Assembly (NCBI GenBank): GCA_038253555.1
Contig: JBBSGZ010000001.1
Coordinates: 13,062-77,061 of the forward strand
DNA: 64,000 nucleotides
DNA from: JALYUA01 sp038253555
Lineage (GTDB): Bacteria; Acidobacteriota; Thermoanaerobaculia; UBA5066; Gp7-AA6
Direction of reading: 5' to 3'
The notes under the pieces are model-generated. The model searched no databases and was not told where the DNA came from. It worked only from the letters and a program-made list of their open reading frames with translations. Position numbers and translations under genes: made by a program. The stretch's first letter is position 1; every line of letters begins with the position of its first letter. This document shows positions 32,557 to 41,071 of the stretch, piece after piece.

Positions 32557-34227
32557 TCAGCTTCCCGCGCGATCCAGCGCGGACAGCTGCTCCGCCCGGG
32601 CGAGATTGGTTTTTGCGGGAGCAAAGGCCGCGTCCTGCGCGAGAGACTTCCGGAAGGCTTCGACCGCGCCGGAGAAGGAGCGTTTCCGCGTCCGCACCAC
32701 GCCGAGGTTGTTCCAGAGCGTCGCCGATTTCGGATTCGTTTCGAGCGCCCGGACCAGCGCGGCCTCGGCCTCGTCGAGCCTGCCCGCATCCGCCAGGCTT
32801 CCGCCGAGCCCCGCCGCCGCTTCTTCGTTCCCGGGTTCGAGGTCCAGCGCCGAACGAAACGCCATCGCAGCGTCTTCGGGCTTCTTCATGGCCAGCCGGA
32901 TGTGGCCGAGCGCCGTCCAGACCGGGGTCTCGTTCGGCGCGAGTCGGGAGGCTTCGGCCAGCTCGCGTTCGGCCTCCCGCAACTTTCCGCGTCGGCGAAA
33001 GGCCCTCCCGAGGTTCTCGTGCCCCGCCGAGCGTCCGGGCGCCAGCCGAACGGCCTCCATCAACTCTTCCGTCGCGCGATCGGCCTGATCCGAACGGAAG
33101 AGAAAGACTCCGAAGTCGTTGTGCGCGTCGGCGGAGGCCGGATCGATCTCGATGGCGCGTCCGTAGGCGATTCTCGCGGCCGTCCGGTCCTTCAGCTCCT
33201 CCATCGCGCGCCCGAGTCCGAGCGCCGCCCCCACGTTTTTGCCGGAGAGCTCGAGAGCCCGGCGGTAATGGCTCGCCGCGGTGCTCCACTTCGCCTGCCG
33301 CTCCGCCAGCCGGCCGAGCGCGTACTCGGCGCGCGAGTTGCCGGAGTCGAGCACCAGCGCAGCTGTCGCTTCCCGTTCGGCGTCGCCCTCCTGCCCGAGA
33401 GCGAGGGCGGCGTCCGCGAGGATGCGGTGGGATTCGGAATTTCTCGGGTCGAGCTCCAGGGCACGCGCCGCTGCCGCCTGCGCCGCGCGGAAATCGCCGT
33501 TCTTAAACGCCGCTTCGGCGGTTTCGAGAAGCGGAGCCGCCGCCGACGCGCCGCTTGGCCCCGCCGCTCCCGCCGCGGGGGCGGCCACGGCCGGGCCCGA
33601 GGGAGAGATCGGCCCGCTCGTGACGAGGTTGCGCTCCAGATCCGACGCGCGTTTCCGGGAGGCGTCCGCGTCCGCGGAGCGCCCGAGCCGGTCGTAGGCC
33701 TCCCCGAGCAGGCGGTGAATCTGCGGGTCCGCCGAGCTCTCCGCTCTTTTCAGGTCGTAAAGAGCTTCCTCCGCCTTGCCGTCGGCGAGCTTTTCGCGGG
33801 CCGTGCGCTTCAATTCCGCGAGATCCGCGGCCGGGGCCGTGGCCCCCGCGACTTCCGTCCGAACGGAACGCGCGAGACGCACGAAATCCGGGCTGTAGAA
33901 GTCGGCGACGACGTCGAGGGCCGGGCGCGCGGTGAAAGCCACCTTCAGGCTCTCCCGGGCCGCCCGGGAGTTGCCCGCGATGAAATAGGCCCAGCCGCTC
34001 TGAAACGCGAGCTCGGCCTTGCGGTCGGGCGCCGAAGCGGCGTCCGCGGCGCGAGCGTACTTCTCGGCCGCTTCCTGAAAGCGGCCCGCGTCGAAAGCGC
34101 GCTTGGCCTCGGCCTCCGATCCCGGGTCGGGAGCCGCCGTCAGCGACGCCGGAAAGAGGCTCCCCGCGACCGCCAGGGAGAAAGCGAGGAACGCGAAGCG
34201 GAGGCGCATCGCCGTGGCGCGCGTCAC
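32557..34227 (-). CDS. Exported TPR-repeat protein
   Basis: Tetratricopeptide-repeat protein of 556 residues. An N-terminal signal sequence (MRLRFAFLAFSLAVAGSLF) is followed by an N-terminal TPR group (EAKRAFDAGRFQEAAEKYAR), an Ala/Pro linker near residue 240, then about eight more TPR units to the C-terminus (for example AHNDFGVFLFRSDQADRATE, LWNNLGVVRTRKRSFSGAV). Likely a periplasmic scaffold. GTG 34227 shares GTGA with the stop of the Ser/Thr kinase, so the two are coupled; ATG 34209 is an equally plausible start for the signal peptide. Confidence 0.85.
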   Translation of the reverse strand: MTRATAMRLRFAFLAFSLAVAGSLFPASLTAAPDPGSEAEAKRAFDAGRFQEAAEKYARAADAASAPDRKAELAFQSGWAYFIAGNSRAARESLKVAFTARPALDVVADFYSPDFVRLARSVRTEVAGATAPAADLAELKRTAREKLADGKAEEALYDLKRAESSADPQIHRLLGEAYDRLGRSADADASRKRASDLERNLVTSGPISPSGPAVAAPAAGAAGPSGASAAAPLLETAEAAFKNGDFRAAQAAAARALELDPRNSESHRILADAALALGQEGDAEREATAALVLDSGNSRAEYALGRLAERQAKWSTAASHYRRALELSGKNVGAALGLGRAMEELKDRTAARIAYGRAIEIDPASADAHNDFGVFLFRSDQADRATEELMEAVRLAPGRSAGHENLGRAFRRRGKLREAERELAEASRLAPNETPVWTALGHIRLAMKKPEDAAMAFRSALDLEPGNEEAAAGLGGSLADAGRLDEAEAALVRALETNPKSATLWNNLGVVRTRKRSFSGAVEAFRKSLAQDAAFAPAKTNLARAEQLSALDRAGS

Positions 34228-36086
34228 TGGGCGTGTTCGGTCGGGGCGGGGGGAGACCATGTCTTCTTCTCTCCTTCGGGAATGGAAACTTCTTCCGTGT
34301 GGGGGTTCCACCCGGCACGGGACAAAGTGACCTTGTGCGTGCCGGACGGAAGGGCGACGGTGAGCGCCCCCGACAAGACGCCGTGAAACTTCGAGTCGAT
34401 GAGAACGGTCGCGCCCGACCATGCGGGCGCCTCGATGACGAGCGCGCCGATCGGGAAGCGGTACGCGATCGGGGCCGCTCCCGAAGACCCGACCTGAAAC
34501 TCCTTCTGATAGCGGGGAAGCCCGGCCCCCTCGAAGCGCACCTGGTGGGTGCCCTGAGGGAGCTCTACCGTCCGCGCGGGGATCGAAGGTCCGATTTTCT
34601 TTCCGTCGACGAACAACGTGGCCGAAGGGATCGAGCTGAACTGGACGGGAAAGCGGCGGACCGGCCGCGCCGGCTCGGGCACCGGCGCAGGCGCGGGTTC
34701 CTCCGGCCGGGCGGCTGCCGGAACCGGAACCATCGTCGGGACGGCGGGGACGGCGTCCCGTCCGAGCTGAGGAGTGGGGAAAGCTATGGGAGCGGTCGAG
34801 ACGGGCTTCGCGGCAGGTCGGGAGCTTCCGGCACGGCCGGAAACCGCGGGCGCGCTGGCCGGCCGTGCAGTACCGACGTGGGACGAAAGCTTCCAGGCGG
34901 CAAACAGGACCCCGAGCACCGCGACCGCGGCGGTGCCCGCCCAGAGCACCCAACCCGGCCCGCGGCGGCGCGCGCTGCCCGAGCCCGTGTGGCCCCCGGT
35001 CGTACGGTCGGCCGGCTCCTGAAAGTGGACGAGCTCGAGGTTCGCCGGCGGAAGCGGAATAGCGACCTGCGTCGGGGTGTGGTCATCCGTTTCCGCCCGG
35101 ACCCGCGCCAGCGCCCCGGACGGCGGTGTGACACCGACCGGGGGTCTTGGAGCCACCGTCGTTCCGCGCGATGGCGTGCGAGGCGCGGGATTGGCCTCGG
35201 CCGCGCTCACGCCTCGCGTGGGAGTCAGCGGCGAGGCGGAATTCGGGTTCGTGCGGAACTGCGAAGAATCGCCCACCAGCTCGTGGTACACCGTCTGAAG
35301 ATCCTGACGAAATGCCTCCATGGACGCGTACCGGCTGTCGGCGCTCTTTTCCATGGCGTGGGAAACGACCTCCGCGAGCGAAGCCGGGACGGCGGGCGCA
35401 AGGGACGTGATGGGCTCGGGCGTGTCGTTTAAGATCTTGTAAAGGACGGTCGAGAGGTGCTCGCCGCGGAACGGCTTGCGCTGGGTGAGCAGCTCGTACG
35501 CGAGGATCCCGAGCGAGAAGAGGTCGGTTCGTCCATCGAGCCCCTCCCCCCGGATCTGCTCCGGTGCGAGATAAGCCGACGTGCCGAGCGTGATCCCCGT
35601 CTGAGTCAGGCTCGATTCGGAGAGCAGCGACTTGGCGATTCCGAAGTCCATGATCTTGACGGAGCCGTCCTCGAGGATTCGGATGTTCGACGGCTTGATG
35701 TCGCGGTGGATGATCGACTGGCGGTGCGCGTAACCGAGTCCGTCCGCGATCGACATCAGGATTTCGATCTTCCGGGGGACCGAGAGCTGCTCGCCGCGCT
35801 TGACGATCTTGTCCAGGTCCTCGCCCGTCAGGAACTCCTGGACGATGTACGGGACTCCCTCTTCGACGCCGAAATCGTAGATCGTGGTGATGTTTCGGTG
35901 GTGCAGGTTGCCGGCGAGCTCCGCCTCCCGGAAGAACCGGCTTCGGATCTCCTCGTCATTCAACTGGCATGTCTTCACCGCGACCGTGCGCTTGATGAAA
36001 GGATCGCGGCCGCGATAGACGGCCCCGAAGCCGCCGACTCCGATCTGTTCGGAGATTTCGTATTTCCCGATTTTCCTGGTTATCAA
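34224..36086 (-). CDS. Transmembrane Ser/Thr protein kinase with PEGA domains
   Basis: Hanks-type kinase of 620 residues. Kinase motifs are complete: glycine loop IGVGGFGAVYRG (15-26), Lys38 in VAVKTC, HRDIKPSN (127-134), DFG (147-149) and YLAPEQIRG (172-180). A Pro/Thr-rich linker, one membrane helix (WVLWAGTAAVAVLGVLFAAW, about 379-398) and two C-terminal PEGA domains (ATLFVDGKKIG; VLIDSKFHGVLSG) follow, the latter outside the cytoplasm. Signal and substrates unknown; the TPR protein is coupled. Start TTG 36086 is uncertain but directly precedes the domain; TAGACT (36106-36111, minus) would give a leader of about 12 bases. Confidence 0.93.
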   Translation of the reverse strand: MITRKIGKYEISEQIGVGGFGAVYRGRDPFIKRTVAVKTCQLNDEEIRSRFFREAELAGNLHHRNITTIYDFGVEEGVPYIVQEFLTGEDLDKIVKRGEQLSVPRKIEILMSIADGLGYAHRQSIIHRDIKPSNIRILEDGSVKIMDFGIAKSLLSESSLTQTGITLGTSAYLAPEQIRGEGLDGRTDLFSLGILAYELLTQRKPFRGEHLSTVLYKILNDTPEPITSLAPAVPASLAEVVSHAMEKSADSRYASMEAFRQDLQTVYHELVGDSSQFRTNPNSASPLTPTRGVSAAEANPAPRTPSRGTTVAPRPPVGVTPPSGALARVRAETDDHTPTQVAIPLPPANLELVHFQEPADRTTGGHTGSGSARRRGPGWVLWAGTAAVAVLGVLFAAWKLSSHVGTARPASAPAVSGRAGSSRPAAKPVSTAPIAFPTPQLGRDAVPAVPTMVPVPAAARPEEPAPAPVPEPARPVRRFPVQFSSIPSATLFVDGKKIGPSIPARTVELPQGTHQVRFEGAGLPRYQKEFQVGSSGAAPIAYRFPIGALVIEAPAWSGATVLIDSKFHGVLSGALTVALPSGTHKVTLSRAGWNPHTEEVSIPEGEKKTWSPPAPTEHAQ

Positions 36087-36105
36087 ATTTGCTACAGGTC
36101 GTGAC

Positions 36106-36111
36106 AGTCTA
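36106..36111 (-). promoter_or_regulatory. -10 box (TAGACT) for the Ser/Thr kinase
   Basis: On the minus strand TTTAGACT lies 19 bases before the TTG at 36086; transcription would begin about 12 bases before the start. No clear ribosome site is present. Confidence 0.4.
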
Positions 36112-36161
36112 AACGAAGCGAACCGGTCCGGGGTCCGCAGCGCTTCTCGCGCTCTCGCCGC

Positions 36162-36167
36162 GATAAT
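36162..36167 (+). promoter_or_regulatory. -10 box (GATAAT), leaderless start at 36177
   Basis: GATAAT ends nine bases (or the overlapping TAATCT seven bases) before the ATG at 36177, with no ribosome site between. Confidence 0.5.
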
Positions 36168-36176
36168 CTGGCGGGC

Positions 36177-36716
36177 ATGCGAAGGATCCCGCTCACTCTT
36201 CTCCTGGCGGCCGCCGGCGCCGCGGCGGCGTGCGGGAGAGGCGCCCCGGCCAATCGGCTGGCGCGAGCCGCCGCGGCGTCCACCGAGCGGCTCGCGCAAC
36301 CCGCGGTGTTCCGCCCGCCCGCGGACGGGATGCTGACCGAAGCCCAGGTCGACCGCTACGTGAAGGTCCGCCGCGCGGCCAAAGGGCGCACCGACGCCGA
36401 GGCTTCGCGCGCAGTCGGAGTCGACCCCGACGAATTTGCCTGGGTGCGGTCCCGGATCATCGAGGGCCTGCTCGAAGCCGACCGCCGCCGCGTCCGCGCC
36501 GCTTCGGACGAGGTTTACGGAAGGACCATCGCTTCGCTCCGGGAGACCCGGCGGGCGGTTCGGGATGCCTCGATCGCCCGGACCGTCGACGAGCAGATCG
36601 CGGGCCTCGAGCGCGAGCGGGCGACCCTCCGGCGCGCCGAGCCGGTGTCGCCTGCCCTCACCGCGAACGCGCGCCGGGTCGCGGCCCGCCGGGCCGAAAT
36701 CGACGGCCCTCCGTGA
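36177..36716 (+). CDS. Putative lipoprotein, helical
   Basis: Unrecognised 179-residue protein. The N-terminus MRRIPLTLLLAAAGAAAACG is a lipoprotein signal with a plausible lipobox ending AAAC (Cys19). The rest is charged and helical (TEAQVDRYVKVRRAAKGRTD; QIAGLERERATLRRAEPV), suggesting coiled coil. It may be a small periplasmic adaptor; no function can be named. A -10 box lies 7-9 bases upstream. The stop overlaps the GTG of the serine hydrolase. Confidence 0.7.
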   Translation: MRRIPLTLLLAAAGAAAACGRGAPANRLARAAAASTERLAQPAVFRPPADGMLTEAQVDRYVKVRRAAKGRTDAEASRAVGVDPDEFAWVRSRIIEGLLEADRRRVRAASDEVYGRTIASLRETRRAVRDASIARTVDEQIAGLERERATLRRAEPVSPALTANARRVAARRAEIDGPP

Positions 36717-37774
36717 CGCTGAAGTCGATTCTGGAAGAGGAGATCGAGGCGGGCTCGTTTCCGGGCGGCGCGGCGCTCGTGGGAGATGCCGGGTCGATCG
36801 TCGCGCGAGCCCATGCCGGGCGCGCCACGGTGCTGCCCGAAGACGCGTCTCTCGAAGCCGGGACGCTTTTCGACCTCGCGAGCGTGACCAAAGCGCTCGC
36901 GGCCGGCGGATTGACCTGGGCGGCGCGGGAAGAGGGACTCGATCTCCGTTCACCGCCCGGCCGGTTTCTCCCGGGCTGGAAGAAGACCCGATACGAGGGG
37001 ATCACGCTCGAGATGCTCCTCACGCACACGTCCGGACTTCCGGCGTGGTCCCCGCTCTATGCGCGTGGAGAGGGAGCGGCCGCGTACCGGCGCAGTCTCG
37101 GAGAAATCGAGCCGGAGGCGATTCCCGGCACCGCCGTCGTGTACAGCGACATCGGCATCCTGGTGATGGGGGACGTCTTTGAGGCTTTCTTCGCGACGCC
37201 GATCGACCGTGCGTTCTCGGACCTGATCGCAGGCCCGGCGGGCTCTGAGGCGCGTTATCTCCCGCCGGACCCGCTCCTCTGCGCCGCCACCGAGGCGGGC
37301 GACCAGACGGAGCGGGACATGACGGCCGCCCTGGGCCTCTCGTATCCGCACTTCCGCACCGGCGTCGTCCGAGGCGAAGTGCACGACGGCAACGCGTACC
37401 GGCGGGGAGGCGTGTCCGCCCACGCCGGTCTCTTCGGCACGGCCGAGGACGTCTGGCGGCTGGCCCGGCCCTGGCTCGACCCCGGAAGACGGGAGTTCAC
37501 GCGTGACCGGACAGTCGGCCTTTCCGAGGCGCGGGGGCTCGCGTGGCAGGGCGTCCGCGGCGCCAGATCGATTCCCGAGGCCGGATTCTCCTCCGACGCC
37601 TTCGGCCACACGGGTTTCACCGGGACTTCGGTCTGGATCGATCCCGGACGCGAGCAGATCGTCATTTTGCTGACAAATCGAGTCCATCCGGAGGTCCGCG
37701 GGGATTTCAACGAGGTCCGAAGGCGTTTCCACGGAAAGGTGCTGGAGGGGGAAGGGGAGTTCGGACGAGGTTAA
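36713..37774 (+). CDS. Beta-lactamase-fold serine hydrolase
   Basis: Class C beta-lactamase-related serine hydrolase, 353 residues. The nucleophile motif SVTK is at 57-60, the Tyr motif appears as YSD in VVYSDIGI near residue 143, and the third motif as HTG in GHTGFTGTSVW. MLLTHTSGLPAWSP is family-typical. No signal peptide is visible, so it is probably cytosolic, unlike true lactamases; esterase or amidase activity is more likely. GTG overlaps the lipoprotein stop (GTGA). Confidence 0.88.
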   Translation: MTLKSILEEEIEAGSFPGGAALVGDAGSIVARAHAGRATVLPEDASLEAGTLFDLASVTKALAAGGLTWAAREEGLDLRSPPGRFLPGWKKTRYEGITLEMLLTHTSGLPAWSPLYARGEGAAAYRRSLGEIEPEAIPGTAVVYSDIGILVMGDVFEAFFATPIDRAFSDLIAGPAGSEARYLPPDPLLCAATEAGDQTERDMTAALGLSYPHFRTGVVRGEVHDGNAYRRGGVSAHAGLFGTAEDVWRLARPWLDPGRREFTRDRTVGLSEARGLAWQGVRGARSIPEAGFSSDAFGHTGFTGTSVWIDPGREQIVILLTNRVHPEVRGDFNEVRRRFHGKVLEGEGEFGRG

Positions 37775-37843
37775 ATTCCGGGGACGGGCGGCGGCCGGCC
37801 CGCGAAGGCGGCCCGGGTCACGACCTCTCGAGCCGGCGCTCTG

Positions 37844-37849
37844 TTAGAT
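37844..37849 (+). promoter_or_regulatory. -10 box (TTAGAT) for the thiolase unit
   Basis: GTTAGATTTTG lies 19 bases before the thiolase ATG; the short leader contains GCGGGAGAG as ribosome site. Confidence 0.4.
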
Positions 37850-37868
37850 TTTGAGCGGGAGAGTTCTC

Positions 37869-39050
37869 ATGCAGGACATCGTGATTCTCGGCGGCGCGCG
37901 GACTCCGATGCTGGAGTACAACGGTGCCTTTTCCGACGTTTCGGCGATCGAGCTCGGAGCGCACGCCGCGCGCGAGGCGCTGGCGCGCACGGGGACCGAT
38001 CCCGGGCAGATCGACCACGTCATCTTCGGCAACGCCCTTCAGACCTCGGGCGACGCGATTTACGGGGCCCGCCACGTCGGGCTGAAGGCGGGGGTCCCGA
38101 AGGAAGTGCCGGCTCTGACGGTCAACCGGCTTTGCGGATCCGGGTTCGAGTCGATCGTTCAGGCGGCTCACCGCATTCTCCTCGGAGAGGCGAAGACGGT
38201 GCTGGCGGGCGGAATGGAGAACATGTCCGCCGCGCCGCACGTGATCCGGGGTGCGCGAAAAGGGCTTCGCCTGGGGCAGGGGGCCCTCGAGGACTCGCTG
38301 ATGGTGGCCCTGCTCGACTCGTACTGCGGCCTCTATATGGCGCAGACGTCGGACCGGGTCGCCGCGAAGTACGGGATCACGCGGGAAGAGCAGGACGAGT
38401 ACGCCCTCTCTTCGCAGCAGAGGGCTGCGGCGGCCCAGAGCGCCTGCCGGCTCTCCGAGGAAATCGCGCCGATCGACGTCAGGGCGGGCCGGAAGACCGT
38501 GCGAATCGAAAAGGACGATCACCTGCGGCCCGAGACGACCCTCGAGGGTCTGGCCGCTCTGACTCCTTCCTTCGGCAAAGGCGGCCAGGTGACGGCCGGA
38601 AACGCCTCCGGCATCGTGGACGGGGCGGCGTCCGTCGTGGTCACCTCGGCGGAGGAAGCCCGCGCCCGCGGGAAGAAGCCGCTCGGCCGGCTGATCGGAT
38701 GGGCCGTCACGGGAGTGGAGCCGGAGCTCATGGGTCTGGGGCCCGCGCCCGCCGCTCGCGCCGCTCTCGAGAAGGCGGGTCTCCGTCAGGATCAGATCGA
38801 CCTCTGGGAGATCAACGAGGCTTTTGCGGGCCAGATCCTGGGTGTCGTTCGCGAGCTCGGGCTCGATCGCGAGAAGTTGAACGTCAACGGAGGCGCGATC
38901 GCGCTCGGGCATCCGCTCGCCGCGACGGGCACCCGCTGCACGCTGACGCTTTTGAAGGAAATGCGGCGCCGCGGCGTCCGCTACGGCCTGGCGGGCGCGT
39001 GCATCGGGGGCGGACAGGGAATCGCGGTGGTGCTCGAAGCGGGATCGTGA
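37869..39050 (+). CDS. Acetyl-CoA C-acyltransferase (thiolase)
   Basis: Thiolase interconverting two acetyl-CoA and acetoacetyl-CoA, or cleaving longer 3-ketoacyl-CoA. The 393 residues carry the nucleophile in NRLCGSGFE (Cys89), the GGAIALGHPLAATGTR motif with the active-site His, and the C-terminal GACIGGGQG with the proton-donor Cys. It opens an apparent unit with 3-hydroxyacyl-CoA dehydrogenase and crotonase, giving the acetyl-CoA to crotonyl-CoA steps in either direction. GGGAGAG precedes the ATG. Confidence 0.95.
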   Translation: MQDIVILGGARTPMLEYNGAFSDVSAIELGAHAAREALARTGTDPGQIDHVIFGNALQTSGDAIYGARHVGLKAGVPKEVPALTVNRLCGSGFESIVQAAHRILLGEAKTVLAGGMENMSAAPHVIRGARKGLRLGQGALEDSLMVALLDSYCGLYMAQTSDRVAAKYGITREEQDEYALSSQQRAAAAQSACRLSEEIAPIDVRAGRKTVRIEKDDHLRPETTLEGLAALTPSFGKGGQVTAGNASGIVDGAASVVVTSAEEARARGKKPLGRLIGWAVTGVEPELMGLGPAPAARAALEKAGLRQDQIDLWEINEAFAGQILGVVRELGLDREKLNVNGGAIALGHPLAATGTRCTLTLLKEMRRRGVRYGLAGACIGGGQGIAVVLEAGS

Positions 39051-39128
39051 GGAGCGGCGCTGGACTGGACGGAACGGATCCTCGGATTTCCGGTCCGCAC
39101 CGCGGCCGTCGCCTCTTTTCTCGAGGAC

Positions 39129-39386
39129 TTGAAGGCGCGGCGGGCGGCCGACTTGAACGGCGTCCTCGTGACGTTCAACGACGGCAGCCTCTGCCGTGAC
39201 GCGCTCCGTCACTGGCTTCTGAAAGAATGGATCGTGATCGCGCCCCACTCGCCGCTGACGGCGCTCCCGGGGCGCGGGTTCACGCGGGATTTAACGCTCA
39301 GGCAGTTCTGCGGGGAAAACGCGGCCGCGCCGGAAAGCGCGCCCGACAGAGAAGAGGGAGGATGGGACGGCGATGACGATTCGTAA
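39129..39386 (+). CDS. Small hypothetical protein between thiolase and dehydrogenase
   Basis: Unrecognised reading frame with coding-like composition (VLVTFNDGSLCRDALRHWLL, PLTALPGRGFTRDLTLRQF). The first standard start is TTG at 39129 (85 residues), but the frame is open from 39051 and coherent protein (LDWTERILGFPVRTAAVASF) precedes the TTG. A GGAG lies four to six bases before a CTG at 39060, so a CTG start giving 108 residues is possible. It overlaps the next gene's start by 14 bases. Function unknown; position suggests co-transcription with the acyl-CoA genes. Confidence 0.5.
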   Translation: MKARRAADLNGVLVTFNDGSLCRDALRHWLLKEWIVIAPHSPLTALPGRGFTRDLTLRQFCGENAAAPESAPDREEGGWDGDDDS

Positions 39387-40233
39387 AGTGGGCGTCCTCG
39401 GGGCCGGTTTGATGGGTTCGGGTATCGCGGAAGTTGCGGCCAGGAGCGGCTACGAGACGGTCGTGCGCGAGGTTTCGGACGACCTCGGCCGGAAAGGGAT
39501 CGCGAGGATCGAAGGGTCCCTGGCGAAGGCGGTCGAGAAAAAGAAGATGACCCCGGAGGAGAAGGACGCGGCGCGCGAGCGGCTCTCCACCACCACGAAA
39601 CTGTCGGACCTCGCGGACTGCGACATCCTCGTCGAAGCCATCATCGAAAACCTCGACCTTAAAAAGGAGACGTACCGGGAGCTCGACCGGATCTGCAAGG
39701 CCGAGACGATCTTCTGCTCGAACACGTCTTCGCTGACGATTACCGAAATGTCCGCCGTGACGTCGCGGGCGGACCGATTTGCCGGCCTTCATTTCTTCAA
39801 CCCGGTGCCGGTCATGAAGCTCGTCGAGGTGGTCCGGACGATCGCGACTTCGGAAGAGACTTTCGAAAGGGTGTTTCAGTTCGCGCAGTCCCTCGGAAAG
39901 GATCCGATCCGCGCGCGCGACAACTCGGGCTTCGTCGTCAACCGGCTCCTCGTTCCGTATCTCCTCGATGCCGTGCGCGCCTTAGAAGAGGGGGTCGGAA
40001 GCCCCGAGGACATCGACAAGGGAATGGAGCTCGGCTGCGGCCATCCCATGGGGCCGTTGAAGCTGCTCGACTTCGTCGGTCTCGACACGACCTTCTACAT
40101 CGCTCAGATCATGTTCGACGAATACCGGGAAAAGCGGTTCGCGCCGCCGCCGCTCTTGAAGCGCATGGTGCTGGCGGGGCGCCTGGGCCGCAAGTCCGGC
40201 CGCGGATTCTACGAATACGGCGGCGCAAAGTGA
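39373..40233 (+). CDS. hbd: 3-hydroxybutyryl-CoA dehydrogenase
   Basis: NAD(P)-dependent 3-hydroxyacyl-CoA dehydrogenase, 286 residues, the single-domain length of Hbd/PaaH2 types. The Rossmann motif GAGLMGSG is at 10-17, the catalytic region GLHFFNPVPVMKLVEVV holds the His-Glu pair's His, and NSGFVVNRLLVPYLLDAVR with DKGMELGCGHPMGP is conserved. It acts between thiolase and crotonase products. The stop overlaps the GTG of the crotonase gene. Confidence 0.95.
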   Translation: MTIRKVGVLGAGLMGSGIAEVAARSGYETVVREVSDDLGRKGIARIEGSLAKAVEKKKMTPEEKDAARERLSTTTKLSDLADCDILVEAIIENLDLKKETYRELDRICKAETIFCSNTSSLTITEMSAVTSRADRFAGLHFFNPVPVMKLVEVVRTIATSEETFERVFQFAQSLGKDPIRARDNSGFVVNRLLVPYLLDAVRALEEGVGSPEDIDKGMELGCGHPMGPLKLLDFVGLDTTFYIAQIMFDEYREKRFAPPPLLKRMVLAGRLGRKSGRGFYEYGGAK

Positions 40234-41012
40234 GCGAGCTCGTGCGGGTCGACACCGTCGACGGGATCCGAACCCTCACCGTCCACCGTCCGGAGAAGTT
40301 GAACGCGCTGAATGGCCACGTGCTCGAAGCGCTCGACGCCGAAGTGATCGAAGCCCGGCGTGACGCGACGCTGCGCTGCCTGATCATCACCGGCGCCGGA
40401 GAGAAGGCGTTCATCGCGGGAGCGGACATCGGGGAGCTCGCAAAGCTGACACCGGTCGAGGGCCGCGAGCACGCCCGGCAGGGCCAGGCGGTTCTCGACC
40501 GGATCGAGAACCTCGCAATCCCGACGATTGCCGCCATCAACGGCTTCGCGTACGGCGGGGGACTCGAGCTGGCGATGGCCTGCACCCTCCGCGTCGCATC
40601 GGAGAACGCCCGAATGGGACTGCCGGAAACCTCTCTCGGCATAATTCCCGGCTACGGCGGAACCCAGCGCCTGGCGAGGCTCGTCGGCCGCGCCCGGGCG
40701 TACGAGCTCGTCCTGACGGCGTCCAAGGGCGTGTCGGCGGCCGACGCGGAACGGATCGGGCTCGTCAACCGGGTCGTGGCGGCGGGTCAGGCGCTTTCCG
40801 CGGCGCTGGACATGGCGCGCGCGATCGCCGCCAATGGGCCGGCGGCCGTGCGTTACGCCCTGGACGCGATCCGCAGCGGCATCGAAATGCCTTCCGCGGA
40901 GGGCAGATTGCTCGAGGCGACCCTGTTCGGTCTCTGTGCCGCGACGTCGGACATGAAGGAAGGCATGACGGCATTCCTGGAGAAACGCCCCGCGAAGTTC
41001 ACCGGGTCTTGA
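40230..41012 (+). CDS. Enoyl-CoA hydratase (crotonase)
   Basis: Crotonase-family hydratase of 260 residues. Oxyanion-hole stretches FIAGADIGELAKL and GFAYGGGLELAMACTLR are present, and the catalytic Glu lies in LPETSLGIIPGYGGTQRL. With thiolase and 3-hydroxybutyryl-CoA dehydrogenase it completes a set for acetoacetyl-CoA to crotonyl-CoA, used in butyrate-type synthesis or beta-oxidation; direction not decidable since no butyryl-CoA dehydrogenase is adjacent. GTG start shares GTGA with hbd. Confidence 0.94.
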   Translation: MSELVRVDTVDGIRTLTVHRPEKLNALNGHVLEALDAEVIEARRDATLRCLIITGAGEKAFIAGADIGELAKLTPVEGREHARQGQAVLDRIENLAIPTIAAINGFAYGGGLELAMACTLRVASENARMGLPETSLGIIPGYGGTQRLARLVGRARAYELVLTASKGVSAADAERIGLVNRVVAAGQALSAALDMARAIAANGPAAVRYALDAIRSGIEMPSAEGRLLEATLFGLCAATSDMKEGMTAFLEKRPAKFTGS

Positions 41013-41044
41013 GGCCCCCTGCCCGGCGAAACGCCCGGCCCTGC

Positions 41045-41050
41045 TAAACT
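41045..41050 (+). promoter_or_regulatory. -10 box (TAAACT) for the LeuA-family gene
   Basis: GCTAAACT lies 21 bases before the GTG at 41072; the leader contains GAGAAGGA as ribosome site. Confidence 0.45.
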
Positions 41051-41071
41051 GAATACCGAGAAGGACGCACC

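Noticed and set aside
32098..34386. A 762-codon plus-strand frame
   Set aside because: Antisense to the DUF1684 and TPR genes, Arg/Gly/Pro-rich, no recognisable domain, and the minus-strand genes have clear signal peptides and repeats.
36087..36953. N-terminal extension of the Ser/Thr kinase frame
   Set aside because: Antisense to the lipoprotein gene, and the kinase domain begins right after TTG 36086.
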